This document shows positions 23,615 through 31,060 of a stretch of DNA of 37,248 nucleotides, one piece after another. How positions within the stretch are numbered: the stretch's first letter is position 1; the number at the start of each line of letters is the position of its first letter. Source of the stretch: an uncultured Mucilaginibacter sp. (GTDB taxonomy: Bacteria > Bacteroidota > Bacteroidia > Sphingobacteriales > Sphingobacteriaceae); assembly GCA_903863845.1 (NCBI GenBank), contig CAIPDP010000065.1, forward strand, positions 1 to 37,248, given 5' to 3'. The notes beneath the pieces were generated by a model. It did not search any database, was not told the origin of the DNA, and worked only from the letters and a program-made list of their open reading frames with translations. The translations under genes and the position numbers were made by a program.

Positions 23615-24190
23615 TTATTTAAAACTGCACTCAGGCAAATGATCGTTCACCATACCGGTTGCCTGCATATGGGCATAACAAATGGTAGTACCGAAAAACT
23701 TAAATCCGCGCTTTTTCATGTCCTTGCTGATAGCATCAGATATTGGAGTGCTTACAATTGGCTGCTGCGGATAATTAACAATCGGCTTCCCATCAGGCAT
23801 AAAACTGTATAAATACCGGTCGAACGAACCAGTTTCTTTTTGAACTTCAATAAACTTTTGTGCATTGCTGATGGAGGAAACGATCTTGGCACGGTTACGG
23901 ATAATACCTGTATCCTGCATCAGTCGCTCTACATCATCCTCTGTAAAAGCCGCAACCTTATGCACATCAAAATCAGCATAAGCCCTGCGATACCCTTCGC
24001 GGCGGCGCAATATGGTGATCCAGCTCAAACCCGCCTGAGCCGATTCAAGGACCAGGAACTCAAACAGCTTTTTATCATCATGTATCTCCTTACCCCATTC
24101 TTCATCATGGTATTTTATATAGAGCTCGTCTTTGCCGGGCCAGGTGCAGCGTTTTAAGTCCTGAGTCTGGAGTATTGAGTCTGGAGTCAT
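23615..24190 (-). CDS. tag: DNA-3-methyladenine glycosylase I
   Basis: 191 residues, base-excision repair enzyme that removes 3-methyladenine. Family marks: KRCTWPGKDELYIKYHDEEWG (Cys and His zinc ligands), FEFLVLESAQAGLSWITIL, GTTICYAHMQATGMVNDHLPEC near the C-terminus (the remaining His/Cys zinc ligands). The first 12 or so residues (MTPDSILQTQDL) are encoded by a GACTC-type repeat, and the family normally starts only a few residues before RCxWxG; no other ATG/GTG/TTG lies between, so the repeat has probably replaced the original start. Confidence 0.94.
   Translation of the reverse strand: MTPDSILQTQDLKRCTWPGKDELYIKYHDEEWGKEIHDDKKLFEFLVLESAQAGLSWITILRRREGYRRAYADFDVHKVAAFTEDDVERLMQDTGIIRNRAKIVSSISNAQKFIEVQKETGSFDRYLYSFMPDGKPIVNYPQQPIVSTPISDAISKDMKKRGFKFFGTTICYAHMQATGMVNDHLPECSFK
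24156..24190. repeat. GACTC-type repeat in the tag start region
   Basis: Read on the minus strand, GACTCCAGACTCAATACTCC runs into AGACTCAGGACTTA. The 12-mer GACTCAGGACTT recurs, inverted, at 24597-24608 on the other side of the four-helix-bundle gene. Confidence 0.65.
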
Positions 24191-24197
24191 TTTGAGG

Positions 24198-24560
24198 TTA
24201 TTTGAATTTATCTGGGTTGTTGATCATGTATATAAGTAACCTCGTTACTTCTTCGCTTTGCTGATTGAACCGATCAAATTGGTCTTTTTCAATATAATTA
24301 CATGCCAATGAAACATCCAACCAGGATTGTGTTTCACCATTCTCCATATCTGCATCCGTCAGTTTGCTTATAAAATGATTCGGATATCTCCTCTTTTTAT
24401 AGGCTTCGGCTAAACTGGAACATACAGACCTTGAAGACCTTCTTATTTGATCTATAAGACTGTAGGTTTCTTCCTTCAGAAATCTCTTAGTTTCCCAGTA
24501 TATCTCCATCGATAAGGCAAATGCCTTTTTATAAGCAATCAGGTCTCGAAATGAACTCAT
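24198..24560 (-). CDS. Four-helix-bundle protein (S23/IVP family)
   Basis: 120 residues, all alpha-helical. MSSFRDLIAYKKAFALSMEIYW, then YSLIDQIRRSSRSVCSSLAEAY (the most conserved IVP helix) and LIYMINNPDKFK match the 'four helix bundle protein' family once found in 23S rRNA intervening sequences. The typical Y..LE-type middle motif is here SWLDVSLACNYI. The function is not known. It is flanked on both sides by short GACTC-type repeats in inverted orientation and lies 7 bases after the tag start region on the same strand. Confidence 0.92.
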   Translation of the reverse strand: MSSFRDLIAYKKAFALSMEIYWETKRFLKEETYSLIDQIRRSSRSVCSSLAEAYKKRRYPNHFISKLTDADMENGETQSWLDVSLACNYIEKDQFDRFNQQSEEVTRLLIYMINNPDKFK

Positions 24561-24577
24561 TTCTATAATGACTAAGG

Positions 24578-24967
24578 TTAAGTTAAAAAATGATTTGACT
24601 CAGGACTTGAGACTCGAGACTCAGGACTCGAACACAACTCATCCCAATATTCAACCGCTCTTCGGTAATGCGGAATAACAATCGACCCACCAACCAAATT
24701 GGCGATCATAAATACCTCATTCATTTCCTCATTATTTACACCCGCCTCGTGGCATTTTCCCAAATGATATTTGATACAATCGTCGCAACGCAAAACCATA
24801 GAGGCTACCAGACCGAGCAATTCTTTGGTTTTTACGTCAAGGGCACCTTCGGCGTAGGTAGTTGTATCGAGCGCAAAAAATCTTTTGATATTGGTATTAG
24901 CCGATTCCATGATACGGTCGTTCATTCTGGAGCGGTATGCGTTAAAATCGTCTTCTAATTTTCCCAT
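24578..24967 (-). CDS. Carboxymuconolactone decarboxylase/AhpD-like protein
   Basis: 129 residues. The AhpD-like core is present: LGLVASMVLRCDDCIKYHLG with CxxCxxxH (C64, C67 and H71 or nearby), then EAGVNNEEMNEVFMIANLVGGSI. This CxxC-His arrangement gives disulfide reductase or peroxidase-support activity in AhpD; the exact reaction is open. The normal family end would be near EYWDEL; the last 17 residues (CSSPESRVSSPESNHFLT) are encoded by a tandem GACTCAGGACT repeat and look like an added tail. Confidence 0.92.
   Translation of the reverse strand: MGKLEDDFNAYRSRMNDRIMESANTNIKRFFALDTTTYAEGALDVKTKELLGLVASMVLRCDDCIKYHLGKCHEAGVNNEEMNEVFMIANLVGGSIVIPHYRRAVEYWDELCSSPESRVSSPESNHFLT
24597..24635. 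repeat. Tandem GACTCAGGACT repeat at the AhpD-like 3' end
   Basis: GACTCAGGACTTGA (24597-24610) and GACTCAGGACTCGA (24618-24631) are direct copies 21 bases apart, with GACTCGA between them. They code for the SSPES-SSPES tail of the AhpD-like protein. Confidence 0.75.
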
Positions 24968-25029
24968 GGGAGGTGTTTAATTGGTGAATGAGTTAGTTGT
25001 TTTATTGTTCAATTGTTGAATTACTAAAG

Positions 25030-25076
25030 CTACCAATGCCAAATGACCAATGACAAATGACCAATGACCAAAAATG
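25030..25076. repeat. ATGACCAATGACAA-type short tandem repeat
   Basis: The divergent spacer 24968-25159 has a run of CCAATG(C/A), CAAATGACC and ATGACCAATGAC words, about four imperfect copies. Upstream is a softer run of ATTGTTCAATTGTTGAATT. A partial -7 box TACCTTTA lies near 25109. Confidence 0.6.
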
Positions 25077-25159
25077 CTAAATTATTTAGTTTTTATCAAA
25101 ATGTTTTATACCTTTAGTATTCCAAACCAAAATTAATCTTTTGAGCATTCAACAACGAC

Positions 25160-25537
25160 ATGGAAAGTTTAGCGCCAAATATTTTTACGAACAACCTACA
25201 GGAAACCATAGCGGTTTATACCTTGTTGGGATTTAAAGTAGCCATGTCGGTACCTGAGCAGGGTGATGAACTGGTTTGGGTGATGATGGTGAATGGCGGT
25301 GTTACGCTGATGTTTCAGACCTTTGATAGCCTGGCTTGTGAATTGCCCGAGATCAGCCGGAAAGATGGTGGTTCTTTATTATTATATATCAATATTAAAA
25401 ATATCCGTGATTATTTTGATTCGGTGAAAGACAAGGTGAAAGTGTTAAAGGGCCTGGAAAAGACCTTTTATGGCGCAACAGAATTTTCTATATTGGACAA
25501 CAACAATTATGTGCTCACTTTTGCCGAAAACGAATGA
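25160..25537 (+). CDS. VOC/glyoxalase-like protein (first of two)
   Basis: 125 residues. The pattern LAPNIFTNNLQETIAVYTLLGFKV, then VWVMMVNGGVTLMFQ, then the end FSILDNNNYVLTFAENE is that of a bleomycin-resistance/glyoxalase fold. The first metal ligand position has no His (N in PNIF) and only Gln and Glu remain, so metal catalysis is uncertain; it could be a binding protein. It overlaps the next VOC gene by four bases (ATGA). Confidence 0.88.
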   Translation: MESLAPNIFTNNLQETIAVYTLLGFKVAMSVPEQGDELVWVMMVNGGVTLMFQTFDSLACELPEISRKDGGSLLLYINIKNIRDYFDSVKDKVKVLKGLEKTFYGATEFSILDNNNYVLTFAENE

Positions 25538-25905
25538 TAAACTTTAAGCGCGCAGACCATATCAATATCTGCGTTCCGCCCGAAAGGCTTGAAGAGGCCC
25601 GGGCATTTTACACAGATATCATCGGATTAAAACCCACCTACCGTCCGGAAGTTTTTCGCCATCCGGGTTATTGGTTCGAGATCGGTGACATCGGCTTTCA
25701 TATTGGTGTTGAACCCGGTTTGAAGGAAACAGGACGACATACGGCTTTTGAGGTGGAAGATATCAAAGCTAGCCGCGAGCACCTGGAGAAACACGGCGTA
25801 CACACCTTTGAAGAAGAAGTGATTCCCGGCCGCGAACGTTTCTTTTATCTCGACCCCTTTGGCAACAAGATGGAGCTTTTGCAAATAAACAACACACCAT
25901 TATAA
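25534..25905 (+). CDS. VOC/glyoxalase-like protein (second of two)
   Basis: 123 residues. ADHINICVP (His at 9), GDIGFHIGVEP, HTAFEVEDI (His) and GNKMELLQ (Glu) place a His/His/Glu set where glyoxalase-family enzymes bind metal, with FYTDIIGLKP as the usual second strand. It is likely a metal-dependent lyase, isomerase or dioxygenase of unknown substrate. Start overlaps the first VOC gene, so the two form one transcription unit. Confidence 0.9.
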   Translation: MINFKRADHINICVPPERLEEARAFYTDIIGLKPTYRPEVFRHPGYWFEIGDIGFHIGVEPGLKETGRHTAFEVEDIKASREHLEKHGVHTFEEEVIPGRERFFYLDPFGNKMELLQINNTPL

Positions 25906-26000
25906 GATTTTAAAGATTGCAGTTAATGCAACTACCCAATCAAAAGATCCGGGGAACCTCCCTGATTATTATTATCTAATTAAATCCATAAAATCCCAAA

Positions 26001-26033
26001 ATCGTGTCTTAATCGTGTCTTAATCGTGTCTTA
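26001..26033. repeat. Three tandem copies of an 11-bp unit
   Basis: ATCGTGTCTTA is repeated three times without a mismatch, 49 bases before the start of the membrane acyltransferase. A related word, ATCGTGTCCTC, appears at 27365-27375 after that gene. Confidence 0.85.
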
Positions 26034-26081
26034 GCAAGTTTCGGGTTTTATGGTACGCGTGATTAAAACTATATTCGTTTT

Positions 26082-27275
26082 ATGAACCCAGCCCTAACCA
26101 TCACAAAATACCGCATTACCTCGATCGACTTCCTGCGCGGAGCAATCATGATCATCATGGCGCTTGACCATGTTCGTGATTATTTGTTTTTTGGCTCCTT
26201 TTATTTTGATCCGCTTGATCTGACAAAAACCAGCGGTCTTTTATTTTTTACACGCTGGATAACCCATTTTTGTGCTCCTATTTTTATGCTGCTTGCCGGC
26301 ACATCAGCCTATTTGATGGGCCAGAAAAAAACCAAAAAGGAATTATCCGCTTTTCTGATCAAAAGGGGGCTTTGGCTGGTTTTTCTCGAAATGATCGTTG
26401 TTAATTTTGGCTGGAATTTCAATATTACATTTCCAATGTTCTTTTTCATAACGATATGGGCGTTGGGTGTAAGTATGATCGTTCTCGCAGGTTTGATCTA
26501 TCTACCCAAAAAACTGATCCTGGCTTTAAGTTTATTGATCATCTTCAGTCATAACCTTTTTGATAGCGTACATATACCGGGGGCTGGCTTAAAAGCTTTT
26601 GGCTGGTCGCTGCTTCATTTCCAGCAGGTATTTACCTGGCATGGCGAATTATTACTGGTAGGCTACCCCCTGATCCCATTGGTTGCTGTGATGGCGTTGG
26701 GTTATTGCCTGGGTCAGGTTTTCTCTTCGGCATATAGTCCTGAACAACGGAAGAGCCTGTTGTTAAAGCTTGGTACTGCTGCCATAGCTTTGTTTATTGT
26801 GATCCGGTTTATCAATATTTACGGCGATCCGGTGCCCTGGGCGGAACAAAAAAATGGCTTCTTTACTTTCCTTTCGTTCATCAACTTTAACAAATATCCG
26901 CCCTCACTCGATTACCTGCTGGTAACACTCGGCACTGCGCTGTTATTCCTTGGCTTTGCCGAAAAATTGCAGAACGGCGTTGTAAAAGTAGTTTCTGTTT
27001 ATGGCCGGGTACCTATGTTTTACTACCTGATCCATATCTATGTGATACACCTCATCGCAATTTTTGCATCCGCTTTTACGACAGGGCAGGATTGGCATAT
27101 CTGGTTCTTAAAACAACCTATCTGGTTCACCACCGATTTGAAAGGCTATGGGTGCTCATTACCGATAGCGTATCTGGTTTGGATCGCAATAGTTGTTGGC
27201 CTATATCCGCTTTGCAAGCGCTACGATGCGTATAAGCAAAACAATAAAAGCAAGTGGTGGTTAAGTTACCTGTGA
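26082..27275 (+). CDS. DUF1624 / heparan-alpha-glucosaminide acetyltransferase-like membrane protein
   Basis: 397 residues, about ten hydrophobic helices. The N-terminal RITSIDFLRGAIMIIMALDHVRDYL (about 11-35) is the typical 'D-h-h-R-G' and 'DH' signature of this family, and HFCAPIFMLLAGTSAY follows. The human relative HGSNAT passes an acetyl group across a lysosomal membrane; in bacteria the members are uncharacterised inner membrane proteins, probably modifying cell-surface sugars. It has a lone position; the 3' end has no obvious terminator. Confidence 0.9.
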   Translation: MNPALTITKYRITSIDFLRGAIMIIMALDHVRDYLFFGSFYFDPLDLTKTSGLLFFTRWITHFCAPIFMLLAGTSAYLMGQKKTKKELSAFLIKRGLWLVFLEMIVVNFGWNFNITFPMFFFITIWALGVSMIVLAGLIYLPKKLILALSLLIIFSHNLFDSVHIPGAGLKAFGWSLLHFQQVFTWHGELLLVGYPLIPLVAVMALGYCLGQVFSSAYSPEQRKSLLLKLGTAAIALFIVIRFINIYGDPVPWAEQKNGFFTFLSFINFNKYPPSLDYLLVTLGTALLFLGFAEKLQNGVVKVVSVYGRVPMFYYLIHIYVIHLIAIFASAFTTGQDWHIWFLKQPIWFTTDLKGYGCSLPIAYLVWIAIVVGLYPLCKRYDAYKQNNKSKWWLSYL

Positions 27276-27351
27276 CACGATGAAAGGATTTTTGAACACG
27301 ATTGTCAAGATATTAAATGATAGAGAGGATGCACTAAGATCCCACCCATCC

Positions 27352-27687
27352 CTAAAATCCTGCCATCGTGTCCTCTGGATTCCAGAACACGTTTTTAAAG
27401 TCAACCACTTTATCATTTTCCACCTTTACTCCTTCTGATGCCAGCATTTGCTCCATCAGATCGCCGCCAAAATGGAATTTTCCGGTCAACAGCCCAGCAC
27501 TATTTACCACCCGATGTGCCGGTACCGGTGGATCTGCTGCGCCGCAGGCCTGCATAGCATACCCTACCATCCTGGCCGAGCCCCGTGTGCCAAGGAAATT
27601 GGCAATAGCACCATAGGACGTTACTCTGCCTGGCGGGATAAGCCTTACAACTTCATATACCTTATCGTAAAAATTCAGATCGGGCAT
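27352..27687 (-). CDS. Alkyltransferase-like protein (ATL; MGMT family without the cysteine)
   Basis: 111 residues. It is only the C-terminal domain of O6-alkylguanine-DNA methyltransferase: MPDLNFYDKVYEVVRLIPPG, RVTSYGAIANFLG (helix-turn-helix start) and RMVGYAMQACG (Arg finger region). Where the repair enzyme has PCHRV, this has PVPAHRVVN, so the acceptor Cys is Ala. By family knowledge such ATLs bind O6-alkylguanine and flag it for nucleotide excision repair rather than repairing it. It starts 3 bases after the trmB stop, so the two are co-transcribed. Confidence 0.93.
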   Translation of the reverse strand: MPDLNFYDKVYEVVRLIPPGRVTSYGAIANFLGTRGSARMVGYAMQACGAADPPVPAHRVVNSAGLLTGKFHFGGDLMEQMLASEGVKVENDKVVDFKNVFWNPEDTMAGF

Positions 27688-27690
27688 GAT

Positions 27691-28341
27691 TTACGCAAAC
27701 GAGAATTTAAGATAGTTGATATTCTTGTTTTCCTTCAGATATTTCTTTTCGTAATAAGTTTTGATGGATAGCACTTCGTCCGCAAGTTCAGAATGGTACA
27801 GATCTTCTGTTTTAATGTGCAATCTCAAATTCAATTCAGCAATTTTTTCGGCGGTGTAAGCATGCAGATCGTCATTGTCAGTTTTTAGATTGACAAAGCC
27901 ACCGGGTTTCAACAGCTGTTTGTATTTCTCGAGGAAGCGCGGTGAGGTCAAACGCTTCTTTTCGCGGCTGAGTTGGGGCTGGGGGTCGGGGAAAGTGATC
28001 CAAATTTCATCCACTTCGCCGGGAGCAAAGTAGTCCAAAATTGTCTCGATCTGTATCCTTAAAAAGCCAACATTGGGTACTCCCTGTTCAAGGGCATCTT
28101 TGGCACCACGCCAGATTCGGTTGCCTTTGTAATCGATACCTATAAAATTCTTTTTTGAAAACAACCGCGCCAGGTTTACCGTGTATTCACCTTTGCCACA
28201 AGCAAGTTCCAGCACAAGCGGATCACCGTTCTTAAAGAAATCATTAGACCATTTGCCGCGATACGGCAGGCCAGCCTCTAATTGCACTACGTTAGCAAAG
28301 GTAGCCACTTCGGCAAATCGCCTTAATTTATCTTTTCCCAC
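27691..28341 (-). CDS. trmB: tRNA (guanine-N7-)-methyltransferase
   Basis: 216 residues. Methylates G46 of the tRNA variable loop using SAM. The SAM-binding loop is LELACGKGEYTVNLA (about 50-64), NFIGIDYKGNRIWRGA follows, and the catalytic/substrate motif EIWITFPDPQP (about 113-123) is typical. The start is a GTG at 28339-28341; an in-frame TAA lies four codons upstream and no ATG precedes, so this is the only possible start near the family N-terminus. Confidence 0.94.
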   Translation of the reverse strand: MGKDKLRRFAEVATFANVVQLEAGLPYRGKWSNDFFKNGDPLVLELACGKGEYTVNLARLFSKKNFIGIDYKGNRIWRGAKDALEQGVPNVGFLRIQIETILDYFAPGEVDEIWITFPDPQPQLSREKKRLTSPRFLEKYKQLLKPGGFVNLKTDNDDLHAYTAEKIAELNLRLHIKTEDLYHSELADEVLSIKTYYEKKYLKENKNINYLKFSFA

Positions 28342-28379
28342 TTTTAAAATTTAGCGGGTAAAAATAAGAAGGAAATCCG

Positions 28380-28420
28380 AAAGTCCGCATCCCGATAGCT
28401 ATCGGGAATCCAAAAGTCCG
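28380..28420. repeat. Palindrome TCCCGATAGCTATCGGGA between direct repeats
   Basis: TCCCGATAGCTATCGGGA (28390-28407) is a perfect palindrome, the same core as at 8826-8843. It is bracketed by AAAGTCCG at 28380-28387 and 28413-28420, an 8-bp direct repeat such as an inserting element might leave. Confidence 0.7.
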
Positions 28421-28482
28421 AATGAATATTTAGGTAAAAAAGATTGAGTTGGGTATCCAATTCCCAGAGTTGTTTTTCGGAC

Positions 28483-28905
28483 TCAAGAAGCCTCGCTTTC
28501 GGGAGGGATACCGTAATCAGCCGGCTTCTTTTTTCTTTTTTCAAATAATGTCCTAACCTTATCCCAAATACCTAACACTGCATCCTCATTGATATAATCA
28601 GAGGCTTTTTGCGAAAAAAGACCAACAAGCCCTTTTATCAAAAGGTTTGAATTACGGAACAAGGTTGAGTTGAGCAACATTGGTAAAAAGATACGCGAAA
28701 TAACGCCAACCAGGTCCTGATGAAAAATATCATTTTTCGCACCTTCTTCGGGCGCATTCGGAAATACCGTATACAAGCTGGAAAGGGCAGTCATTGGCGT
28801 ATTAAAACGTTTGGCAAGGGCTTTGCCTTGCGCATCACGTACCTCGTGTAATCGGGCAATCTCGGCACGCAACTCACTTATATTATTGATATTCAGATCG
28901 TCCAT
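28483..28905 (-). CDS. Conserved-type protein of unknown function, last gene of the YtxH cluster
   Basis: 140 residues, mostly helical: an N-terminal polar coil (ELRAEIARLHEVRDAQGKALAKRF), a hydrophobic middle about 65-95 (GVISRIFLPMLLNSTLF, LLIKGLVGLFS) that could be one membrane segment, and a charged tail. I do not recognise the family. Its ATG lies directly after the stop of the holin-like gene, so it is part of the same transcription unit and probably works at the membrane with it. Confidence 0.8.
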   Translation of the reverse strand: MDDLNINNISELRAEIARLHEVRDAQGKALAKRFNTPMTALSSLYTVFPNAPEEGAKNDIFHQDLVGVISRIFLPMLLNSTLFRNSNLLIKGLVGLFSQKASDYINEDAVLGIWDKVRTLFEKRKKKPADYGIPPESEAS

Positions 28906-29244
28906 TTATTTGAAGAAGTTACGAATAAAAAGGTCTGTCAATGCAGGTCTGATCTTATCCTTACGTTTTATAACAATAAATGCTACAATAAGATACAATA
29001 AAGCCATTAAACCAAACCCGGCCCAATAAGCGCCTAAAAAGTGGGAGATCAACAGGGCAAGGGCAAAACTCACAAACAAAAACCCCAGCACAAAACAAAC
29101 ACCGATAATGATATCGACAACAAAGCCCGCCAAAAACTTCGAGCCTTTTTCTACTGCCTCGAGTTTGGTAAGTTCCAATTGGGTCTCGACATAGGATTTA
29201 ACCTGATCAACAATTGGTGGCGGCGTATCTTTTTTTTCTTCCAT
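28906..29244 (-). CDS. Phage-holin-like (Holin-X/YqjE type) membrane protein
   Basis: 112 residues from ATG 29242-29244. A soluble start (PPPIVDQVKSYVETQLELTKLEAVEK, amphipathic) is followed by two membrane helices, about 38-61 (FVVDIIIGVCFVLGFLFVSFA and on) and 71-90 (AYWAGFGLMALLYLIVAFIV), and a basic tail. This matches 'phage holin family/YqjE' proteins, which are housekeeping membrane proteins despite the name. It sits 47 bases after ytxH; the three genes look like a stress-related envelope cluster. Confidence 0.86.
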   Translation of the reverse strand: MEEKKDTPPPIVDQVKSYVETQLELTKLEAVEKGSKFLAGFVVDIIIGVCFVLGFLFVSFALALLISHFLGAYWAGFGLMALLYLIVAFIVIKRKDKIRPALTDLFIRNFFK

Positions 29245-29291
29245 TTGAAGTATTCTACGGTCCGGCATTCTTTACCGGGACAAGCTTTGGT

Positions 29292-29558
29292 TTACGCGTG
29301 CTCCAGATCGTCCTGGTATTCTTCGTCAACACTGGTGATCTTGCTTTTGATATTATCAACAACTTTGTCTTTAAGACCGACCAGGTTATCAATTTCATTA
29401 GCTGCTGTCTCTTTGATCGAATCGCCTAATTTTTTTAAGGAGTCGGTAAGTTTGTCCCGTGTTTCCGCACCTTTATCTGGTGCAAATAATATTCCTAATG
29501 CTGCCCCTGCCGCTAATCCAGCCAGTAGTGCAACTATAACTTTTGAGTTATCTGACAT
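29292..29558 (-). CDS. YtxH domain protein
   Basis: 88 residues. The N-terminus KVIVALLAGLAAGAALGILFAPDKG is the single membrane helix with the glycine-rich 'GxxxG...LLFAPxxG' signature of YtxH. An amphipathic helical tail (RDKLTDSLKKLGDSIKETA and on) follows and is probably coiled. In Bacillus YtxH is a general-stress protein of unknown job; here it opens the cluster with the holin-like gene. Confidence 0.92.
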   Translation of the reverse strand: MSDNSKVIVALLAGLAAGAALGILFAPDKGAETRDKLTDSLKKLGDSIKETAANEIDNLVGLKDKVVDNIKSKITSVDEEYQDDLEHA

Positions 29559-29716
29559 AGTACTAAAATTTTAATATGAACTAGTTTATTATAAAATGGT
29601 TAAATATCCTGCCAATCTTTATTTAACGGACTTTTCGTCAGTTTATAATCGCCGGTTGATAATTGATGGCATTAATATCGGCATTTCCTGTCGCGCCAGC
29701 AATATTTTCTTATAAA

Positions 29717-30760
29717 TTAACTCTCCGACGTTGTTTTGATCCGCTCCAGTCTGCTTGCAGCCATTCGGTTAGTTTCGTAAATCTCAAGCAACAGTAAGAA
29801 ATATGACAACAGCAAAGGGCCGAATACCAGGCCCAAAATACCAAAAAGCGGTATGCCTATAAATACACCAACGACCGAAATGATTGGGTGGGTATTAGCT
29901 AAGCGCTTATTGATGATCATTCTCAAAATATTATCAATGTTACCGATCACCAGCAGTCCGTAAACGAGCAGCGCTATCCCTTTGAAGGTATGTCCGCTGG
30001 CAAAAAGGATAATACTGGTGGGTATAGCCAGAGTCGGTGCGCCAACCACAGGTAAAAATGATATCAAAGCACCGAGCATGCCCCAAAATACCGGATCGGG
30101 TATACCAAAAGCATAAAATCCCATACCCAATAATACACCTTGCACAACTGCTATGATACCTTGACCCAATACATTACTGTAGGTTGCATTACGCAACGCC
30201 GCCGCGAATTTTAGTGTATGTTGCTCACGAAATGGTGCATACTTTAACATTGCGGCTTCAAATTCTTTCATTTGGGTGAACATGAAAAAAAGCAGGAAAT
30301 ACATGACCAATAGATTTATCAGTATGCTCACGGCGCTTCCGATTAGCGATGGAAAAAGGTCGGTCATAAATGCCCCGATCTTTTGCAGAGTGTTTTCAGC
30401 TAAACGAGGCTGCCCAAGGTGATGGCTGGCAAAGATGTCAACCTTATAGATCCAATCCTGTATAGGTAGTCCATTTCTGGTCAGGGCTGATATTTTGTCA
30501 ACGATGAGGATACTCATCGATAAAAAAGGAATAACGATCACAACCAACGAGGTAAGTATGATCAACATAGCTGTAAGAGATGGGTTCCAACGTCTTTTAC
30601 CCACAAGATACAAGTAGAGGGGCCTGAAGATGGTAAAAAGAATTATTGCCCCCAGGATAGCACTGAACAACCCCGACATGGCATACAAAAGTATGCAGCC
30701 CAGTACTACAATTGCAGCCAGGATCACATTGTTGCGTTGCCTGTAATTAAAAGATGACAT
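29717..30760 (-). CDS. AI-2E family transporter (TqsA/PerM-like permease)
   Basis: 347 residues from ATG 30758-30760 (MSSFNYRQRNNVILAAIVV). About eight membrane helices with a long soluble loop after helix 3. The family signature appears as VLLGMGFYAFGIPDPVFWGMLGALISFLPVVGAPTLAIP in pieces and LVIGNIDNILRMIINKRLANTHP. Members export autoinducer-2, peptides or act as sodium/proton antiporters; the substrate here is not known. It lies 85 bases after the DHp-like gene on the same strand. Confidence 0.93.
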   Translation of the reverse strand: MSSFNYRQRNNVILAAIVVLGCILLYAMSGLFSAILGAIILFTIFRPLYLYLVGKRRWNPSLTAMLIILTSLVVIVIPFLSMSILIVDKISALTRNGLPIQDWIYKVDIFASHHLGQPRLAENTLQKIGAFMTDLFPSLIGSAVSILINLLVMYFLLFFMFTQMKEFEAAMLKYAPFREQHTLKFAAALRNATYSNVLGQGIIAVVQGVLLGMGFYAFGIPDPVFWGMLGALISFLPVVGAPTLAIPTSIILFASGHTFKGIALLVYGLLVIGNIDNILRMIINKRLANTHPIISVVGVFIGIPLFGILGLVFGPLLLSYFLLLLEIYETNRMAASRLERIKTTSES

Positions 30761-30845
30761 CGGGAATTGACAATAAGTACTCCCTATAAACAACGGAAAG
30801 CAAAAAAGTTTTTAGCTAATAACTAAAAAATGCCGTGGGCAAATT

Positions 30846-31058
30846 TTAGTCCAGATCATTGAGCAGCAGGTTGATCTTGGCGCAGCTTACCGCTATGGTA
30901 TTGATATAAAAAGCAGTGTCAGATCCTGCATCATCGGGTATTTCGTATTTCAGCTGCTCTACTGATAGGTTTATGTTTGACAACTGGTTGCGGATATCGT
31001 GGCGGATCCGGCGGGTTTTCCCTTCCTCAGGGATATTCTCTTTTGCTGAATCTGGCAT
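30846..31058 (-). CDS. Isolated histidine-kinase DHp (HisKA)-like protein
   Basis: 70 residues. A 17-residue charged start is followed by TRRIRHDIRNQLSNINLSVE, which has the H-box pattern (H-D-x-x-N-x-L) of dimerising histidine kinases, and a second helix, INTIAVSCAKINLLLNDLD, ending where a kinase would continue to its X-box. There is no sensor domain before and no ATPase (N, G1, G2 boxes) after; the sequence past the TAA does not continue one. It follows the NtrC-type regulator gene by 2 bases. It could be a phosphotransfer protein (compare Spo0B) or a kinase remnant. Confidence 0.75.
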   Translation of the reverse strand: MPDSAKENIPEEGKTRRIRHDIRNQLSNINLSVEQLKYEIPDDAGSDTAFYINTIAVSCAKINLLLNDLD

Positions 31059-31060
31059 TA

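Noticed and set aside
24597-25076. Possible CRISPR array made from the short repeats
   Set aside because: Units are 7-21 bases, degenerate and lack unique spacers of constant length; no cas gene is near.
28344-28544. 66-residue minus-strand frame between trmB and the unknown gene
   Set aside because: It overlaps the 3' end of the unknown gene and runs through repeats and the palindrome; no protein-like pattern.
28906-29244. Prophage remnant because of the holin-like protein
   Set aside because: No endolysin, portal or other phage gene; the YtxH-linked holin-like protein is a housekeeping membrane family.
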